A DNA stretch of 64,000 nucleotides from NCBI RefSeq assembly GCF_029937575.1, contig NZ_JAPYPS010000011.1, positions 16,965 to 80,964 of the forward strand, in the 5' to 3' direction. The position numbers and the translations under genes are program-made. Below, in pieces: positions 59,859 through 64,000 of the stretch (position 1 is the first letter of the stretch; every line of letters begins with the position of its first letter). The stretch is from Nocardioides sp. Its GTDB lineage: Bacteria > Actinomycetota > Actinomycetes > Propionibacteriales > Nocardioidaceae. Below the pieces are notes generated by a model. It worked only from the letters and a program-made list of their open reading frames with translations, made no database searches and was not told the origin of the DNA.

Positions 59859-60746
59859 TCAGGAGAGCCCGGCGAGCAGCTCCCGCTGCTCGTCGGTCAG
59901 CAGTGGCCGGAGCCGGTCCAGCTCGTCGGGCGGTACGACGCGCAACGTTGCGCTCAGCAGCTCGATGGGCAGCACCGTGGCCAGGCGTGCCATCGCCGCG
60001 TGCTCCTCGCGGTCGAGCAGGACGCCGGTCAGGGCCGTCACGGTCATCTCGTCGACCCGCGCGATCACCGGGCCGAAGCGGACCGGGTCCAGGGCCAGCG
60101 CGAGGTCGGCGAGCTCCTCGTGGTCGAGTTCGGCGACGATGCGGTCCAGCTGCTCCGACGGCAGGTGCGCCACCACGCGCTCCAGGGTCTCGTTCCACTC
60201 CAGCAGGGGCACGACGCAGAGCAGGTCGTGCGGCGACGCCGCCTCCAGGGCCGCGACGAGGGCGTCCTCGTCCACCACTCGGGCGAACTCCGCCATCACG
60301 ACGTACTCGCGCCGCTCGAGGAGCAGGTGCGCGACCTCTCCCACGCGTGGCGCCGGGATCGCGCGCACCACCTCGCGGGACCCCACCGGGTCGAGGGCGA
60401 CCGCGATGTCAGCCAGGTAGGGCAGGGAGACCCGGCCGACCAGGTCGCGCGCGCGGGCGGGCTCGAGGTGCTCGCACACCCGGGCCGCCAGCACCGGTGG
60501 CAGGAACGTCTGGGCCAGGCGTCCCGCCACGGGGGCGGGCAGCTTGGCGGCCAGCCCGGCCACCGCCGCGAAGCGGGCGCGGGCACCGCGGTGGATGGCC
60601 TCGCCGATCTGGTCGTGCAGCGTGCGCAGGTCGTCGGCGGGCACCGCGGCGAGCTCGACGGGCAGCTCCTCCACCTCCACGCCGAGCAGCCGGGCCACCC
60701 GCACCAGCTGGGGGTGGGTCGGGACCGAGGCGGCCTGCGCCGTCAC
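59859..60746 (-). CDS. MgtE_N-like alpha-helical repeat protein
   Basis: A 295-residue soluble, all-helical protein made of repeated ~30-residue units (ARARDLVGRVSLPYLADIAVAL, DPVGSREVVRAIPAPRVGEVA, SEQLDRIVAELDHEELADLALAL) like the N-terminal superhelix of MgtE magnesium transporters. There are no transmembrane helices and no CBS domains. The GTG start overlaps the stop of the 67-residue gene (GTGA). Related proteins are annotated only as hypothetical; a protein-interaction or sensor role is a guess. Confidence 0.6.
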   Translation of the reverse strand: MTAQAASVPTHPQLVRVARLLGVEVEELPVELAAVPADDLRTLHDQIGEAIHRGARARFAAVAGLAAKLPAPVAGRLAQTFLPPVLAARVCEHLEPARARDLVGRVSLPYLADIAVALDPVGSREVVRAIPAPRVGEVAHLLLERREYVVMAEFARVVDEDALVAALEAASPHDLLCVVPLLEWNETLERVVAHLPSEQLDRIVAELDHEELADLALALDPVRFGPVIARVDEMTVTALTGVLLDREEHAAMARLATVLPIELLSATLRVVPPDELDRLRPLLTDEQRELLAGLS

Positions 60747-60946
60747 GCGCCCAACGTCTTCCGGACCAGGCCGCGCACCGGCAGGGGGACGCCGCGCAGG
60801 GCCGTCTCGACGGCCTCGGCGTTGAGGGCCGCGGTGACGCGCCGGGCCTCGTGGACCTGGGAGGCCAGTGCGGACCGGGTCTCCTCGGCCAGGGCGCGGA
60901 CGGTGGTGGGGGGCTCGGTGCCGAGCACCTCGGTCAACGGATCCAT
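60743..60946 (-). CDS. small hypothetical protein coupled to MgtE_N-like gene
   Basis: A 67-residue protein, MDPLTEVLGTEPPTTVRALA and so on, helical by composition, with no motif I recognise. The support is the in-frame ATG at 60946, the 4-nt overlap with the next gene and the absence of another gene here. It may be an interaction partner of the coupled protein. Confidence 0.55.
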   Translation of the reverse strand: MDPLTEVLGTEPPTTVRALAEETRSALASQVHEARRVTAALNAEAVETALRGVPLPVRGLVRKTLGA

Positions 60947-60993
60947 GGTGGTGACTGTGACACAACGAACACGGTGTCGCAGGTAGATCTGGC

Positions 60994-62034
60994 TCAGGCC
61001 GAGGGGGCCAGCCGCTTCTGGAACTCCCCGGCCCGCGCGACCGGCACGAACCCGAGCCGCTCGTTGACACCGATCATGTGCGCGTTGACCTCGGCGTTCC
61101 AGGTCACCACGCGGTCGGCACCGATGCCCAGGCTCTGCAGGAGCCGTAGGTTGGCGACCTTCACTGCCATCCCCAGCCGGTGACCCCGGTCGGCGGTGCG
61201 CACCAGGGTCCCCCACTGGTAGGCCTTGCCGGACTCGTGGGGCGTGTAGGCGAGGTCGGTGTACGCCGCCACCTCCCCCTCGGCGGTCAGCGCGACGGTG
61301 CACACCACGGTGCGGCCCTGCTTCTCGGCGACGGCCTCGCGCTCACGCAGATTGGCGACGTCGATCGCCTCGGGTTCGCGTTCCGACTCGCCCATCGGGG
61401 CCTCGGTCATCAGGCTGCTGCTGAGCGTCTCGTAGCCGAGCGCCAGCTGCTCAGGCACCGCGCCGACCCACGACTGGAGCCGGTAGCCGGCGTGCTTCTC
61501 CTCGGCCTCGGAGGTCAGCTCGGCGAGAAGGGCGTCGTCGACCGGGAGCACCAGCTCGCGCTGCACGTCGCCCAGCGTCAACCGGTAGCCACGGGCCAGC
61601 GCGAACTCGCGGCCCGGCCACCCGGCACCGTCGGAGCCATGCTCGTCGGTCCAGCTGATCCCTGTCTCGAGGCGAGTCCGCCCGAGCTCGCGTGCCCGGT
61701 GCTCGATGAAGGACAGCATCGCCGTGCCGTGGCCCCGGCGACGGGCCTGAGGCACGACGTTGACCGAGAACGTCGCGCTGTCGAGGTTGTCCTGCAGCGG
61801 CAGGACGTGGGCACCGGTGGCCACCACGACCCCGTCCACCGTGCCGACGTACAGGTGCTGCTCGCGGGTCCGGCTGGGCTCGCGCAGGGCGACCTTCAGC
61901 TCCGGCAGGGTCCAGATGGTCGCCAGGTCGCCGAGCCCCTCGCGCTCGGCGAGCGCGTGGGCGTCGTAGCACTGCGCGAGCGCGTCGTCGTCGAAGAGAT
62001 CGATCTCGGCGATCTCCAGCGGGCTGCTCGTCAT
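60994..62034 (-). CDS. tandem GNAT acetyltransferase
   Basis: A 346-residue protein with two GNAT folds. The first (1-165) has VNVVPQARRRGHGTAMLSF; the second (180-340) has GTLVRTADRGHRLGMAVKVANL and the C-terminal MIGVNERLGFVPVA. The acetyl-CoA loop in the second copy is complete enough to be active, and many such tandem proteins have one dead copy. The substrate is unknown. The ATG overlaps the ABC-F stop (ATGA), so it is coupled to it. Confidence 0.82.
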   Translation of the reverse strand: MTSSPLEIAEIDLFDDDALAQCYDAHALAEREGLGDLATIWTLPELKVALREPSRTREQHLYVGTVDGVVVATGAHVLPLQDNLDSATFSVNVVPQARRRGHGTAMLSFIEHRARELGRTRLETGISWTDEHGSDGAGWPGREFALARGYRLTLGDVQRELVLPVDDALLAELTSEAEEKHAGYRLQSWVGAVPEQLALGYETLSSSLMTEAPMGESEREPEAIDVANLREREAVAEKQGRTVVCTVALTAEGEVAAYTDLAYTPHESGKAYQWGTLVRTADRGHRLGMAVKVANLRLLQSLGIGADRVVTWNAEVNAHMIGVNERLGFVPVARAGEFQKRLAPSA

Positions 62035-63755
62035 CGCGCTCGTTGCACCCTTCCCTCGTCCCAGACCGGACCGTCGGACTCGTAGACGTCGCCGTCGGCG
62101 CCGTAGACCAGGAACCGGTCGAAGCCGCGCGCGAACCAGCGGTCGTGCGTCACCGCGAGGACCGTGCCCTCGAAGGCGTCGAGGCCGGTCTCCAGGGCCT
62201 CGGCGGACTGGACGTCGAGGTTGTCGGTCGGCTCGTCGAGCAGCAGCAGCGTGGCACCGGAGAGCTCGAGGAGCAGGATCTGGAACCGGGCCTGCTGGCC
62301 GCCGCTGAGCGACTCGAAGGTCTGCTCCGACTGCACGCTCAGCTCGTAGCGGTCGAGCACGCGCGCCGCCTGCTCGCGACCCATGCCCGCGCGCCCGTGC
62401 AGCGAGCCGTCGCCGCGATGCAGGATCTCCAGCAGCGTGCGCCCCTCGAGCTCGGGATGGTCGTGGGTCTGCACGAACCAGCCCGGGCGCACGCGGGCGC
62501 CGAGCTTGGCCTTGCCCTGGTGGTCGACCGGAGCGATCGTCACGTCGCCGACCGGCTGGTGCTCGACGTCGGGGTCGCTCCCGCCGGCAGCCAACAGGCG
62601 CAGGAAGTGCGACTTGCCCGAGCCGTTGGACCCGAGGACGGCGACCCGCTCGCCGTACCAGACCTCGAGGTCGAAGGGCCGCATCAGCCCGCGCAGCTCG
62701 AGATCCGTGCACACGACCGCGCGCTTGCCCGTTCGCCCGCCCGTCAGGCGCATGTTGACCTGCTGCTCGCGCGGCTGCTCGGTCGGCGGCCCGGCCTCCT
62801 CGAACTTGCGCAGCCGGGTCTGGGCGGCCTTGTACTGACTCGACATCCCGTCGTTGTACTCGGCCTTGATCTTCATCCGCAGCACGAGCGCCTTGATCTT
62901 GGCGTGCTCCTCGTCCCAACGGCGGCGCAGCTCCTCGAAGCGCGCGAACCGATCCTGGCGAGCCGCGTGATAGCTCGTGTAGTCGCCCGGGTGGGTCCAG
63001 ACCTTGTTGCCCGAACCCGGGCCGCCGCTGCCGAGCTCGACCGTGACGACGCGGGTGGCGGTGTTGGCCAGCAGCTCGCGGTCGTGGGAGATGAAGACGA
63101 TCGTCTTGTCGCTGGCGCGGATCCGTTCCTCGAGCCAGATCTTGCCGGGCACGTCCAGGTAGTTGTCGGGCTCGTCGAGGAGCAGCACCTCGTCGGGACC
63201 CGCGAGCAGGTACTCCAGCACGGTGCGCTTCTGCTCGCCGCCGCTGAGGGTCTTGAGATCGCGGTACTTGGCGCGGTCGTAGGACAGCCCGAGCGCCTTC
63301 ATCGTGCACACGTCCCAGGTGACCTCCAGGTCGTAGCCGCCGGCGTCGGCGTACTCGTGCAGCGCCTCGGCGTAGCGCATCTGCGTCTTCTCGTCGTCGG
63401 TCTCCATCAGCGCGAGCTCGCACGCGTCGACGGCTCGGGCCGCCTCGCGGATGCGGACCGGTGAGACGCTGAGAAGCAGGTCGGCGACGGTCGGATCCCC
63501 CTCGGAGGTTGAGCCTGACGAAACCCCGGCCTTCACGTCCTGGCGCATGACGCCCAGTCCGCCCGTCCTCGTCACCGCGCCCCCGTGCGGCACGAGGTCG
63601 CCGGTGATGATCCGGAACAGCGTCGTCTTGCCGGCGCCGTTGGCGCCGACCAGCGCGACCTTGGCGCCCTCCCCGACCCGGAACGACACGTCGTCCAGCA
63701 GGAGTCGCCCGTCCGGCAGCTCGTAGCGCACTCCGGCGACGTCGACATGTCCCAC
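62031..63755 (-). CDS. ABC-F family ATPase
   Basis: A 574-residue protein with two ABC cassettes and no membrane segment: Walker A ALVGANGAGKTTLFR and LGSNGSGKSHFLR, signatures LSGGEQKRT and LSGGQQARF, Walker B LLLDEPDNYLD and LLLDEPTDNLD. The charged linker between cassettes (about 240-330) fits ABC-F ribosome-binding proteins, which relieve stalling or antibiotic binding. Residues ~76-86 (VSSGSTSEG) are an insertion encoded by a small interspersed repeat. The GTG start at 63755 is preceded by CACAAT 8 nt upstream. Coupled to the tandem GNAT gene. Confidence 0.9.
   Translation of the reverse strand: MGHVDVAGVRYELPDGRLLLDDVSFRVGEGAKVALVGANGAGKTTLFRIITGDLVPHGGAVTRTGGLGVMRQDVKAGVSSGSTSEGDPTVADLLLSVSPVRIREAARAVDACELALMETDDEKTQMRYAEALHEYADAGGYDLEVTWDVCTMKALGLSYDRAKYRDLKTLSGGEQKRTVLEYLLAGPDEVLLLDEPDNYLDVPGKIWLEERIRASDKTIVFISHDRELLANTATRVVTVELGSGGPGSGNKVWTHPGDYTSYHAARQDRFARFEELRRRWDEEHAKIKALVLRMKIKAEYNDGMSSQYKAAQTRLRKFEEAGPPTEQPREQQVNMRLTGGRTGKRAVVCTDLELRGLMRPFDLEVWYGERVAVLGSNGSGKSHFLRLLAAGGSDPDVEHQPVGDVTIAPVDHQGKAKLGARVRPGWFVQTHDHPELEGRTLLEILHRGDGSLHGRAGMGREQAARVLDRYELSVQSEQTFESLSGGQQARFQILLLELSGATLLLLDEPTDNLDVQSAEALETGLDAFEGTVLAVTHDRWFARGFDRFLVYGADGDVYESDGPVWDEGRVQRAR
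63505..63525. repeat. small interspersed repeat copy inside the ABC-F gene
   Basis: The plus strand reads GAGGTTGAGCCTGACGAAACC here, an imperfect palindrome (GGTT...AACC) of the GGTTTCG(A/T)CAGGCTCAACC type seen widely in Nocardioides-like genomes (recalled, not searched). It falls in-frame inside the coding region and adds a Ser/Gly-rich insert. Confidence 0.5.
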
Positions 63756-64000
63756 GGGAGGTCATTGTGCGCGACTGAGGCGCTGGGGCGCATCCGGGTT
63801 TCGGCGGTGACCTGATTCCTCGGGGTGGGTGTGGCGCCGCGCGCGTAGTCGACCCATCTTCGGGGTGGGTGTGGCGCCCGCGCGCGTAGTCGACCGGGTC
63901 TCGCCGTCAAGGATCTCGCTGCGCTCGACCGCTGCGCGGTGCCTGCGGCATCCGTTGACTGCGAGCCTCTCCCGGTCGACTGAACGGCGCGCTCAACGGC
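63756..64000. other. non-coding right end with direct repeats
   Basis: No gene is seen upstream of the ABC-F start. The stretch holds the short promoter-like CACAAT, the 40-nt-period direct repeat at 63820-63895 and GC-rich low-complexity sequence (ATCTCGCTGCGCTCGACCGC) of the kind found in intergenic repeats. The window ends before the next gene. Confidence 0.5.
63820..63895. repeat. two direct repeats with a 40-nt period
   Basis: Positions 63820-63854 and 63860-63895 share TCGGGGTGGGTGTGGCGC, then a CG-rich run and CGCGTAGTCGACC, differing by one inserted C. They lie upstream of the ABC-F gene, in sequence with no coding potential. Confidence 0.8.

Overview
The window is chromosomal DNA from a high-GC Gram-positive bacterium. 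The actinobacterial signature is strong: a mycothiol-dependent formaldehyde dehydrogenase, a guaB-guaB3 pair, a GroEL1-type chaperonin with a His-rich tail controlled by CIRCE elements, frequent GTG starts, and many leaderless promoters. The gene content suggests Nocardioidaceae or a relative; this is inferred from the gene set, not from a search. I see no rRNA, tRNA, CRISPR or prophage.

The backbone lies on the minus strand and resembles a housekeeping block known from actinobacteria. Read right to left it carries rplM-rpsI-glmM, glmS-acpS, nnr-alr-hydrolase, (GNAT)tsaE-tsaB-rimI, groES-groEL, and guaB-guaB3-rnhA. tsaD, normally next to rimI, is absent from its usual place.

Between these blocks sit accessory modules. 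From the left they are: the end of an acyl-CoA dehydrogenase gene; glpD; a translationally coupled peptidoglycan-peptide salvage operon (serine hydrolase, dipeptide epimerase, NlpC/P60); a nitronate monooxygenase-like gene; capA; zwf with a GH15 glycosidase; an ACT-GNAT protein; a sterol-desaturase-like gene with two small membrane proteins; a THUMP-like methyltransferase and an MMPL exporter; mycothiol formaldehyde detoxification (mscR plus an MBL hydrolase); and an ECF sigma factor with a putative anti-sigma gene. The promoter-like motif before the sigma gene recurs before capA, suggesting a small regulon.

To the right are coaA, followed by an internally deleted IS5-type element inserted exactly at the coaA stop codon; an FKBP lipoprotein; an ABC-2 exporter; and a probable exopolysaccharide locus (GH6 lipoprotein, orphan response regulator, lipoprotein, processive GT2 synthase, secreted carboxypeptidase-regulatory-like protein). 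Then come gltA and a HAD phosphatase; a 1292-residue Pls/PosA-type NRPS (A-T-transmembrane-tandem C-like/hexapeptide domains) overlapping an M1 aminopeptidase gene; an EVE-domain protein; an acyl-CoA synthetase; an HtrA-like protease; MgtE_N-like and small hypothetical proteins; a tandem GNAT protein; and an ABC-F ATPase whose gene holds a small interspersed repeat. The last 240 bases are repeats and apparently non-coding.

The most interesting items are the Pls/PosA-aminopeptidase pair, the GH6/GT2 polysaccharide locus, the ECF promoter shared by the sigma gene and capA, the IS insertion at a stop codon, and the GNAT-TsaE fusion.
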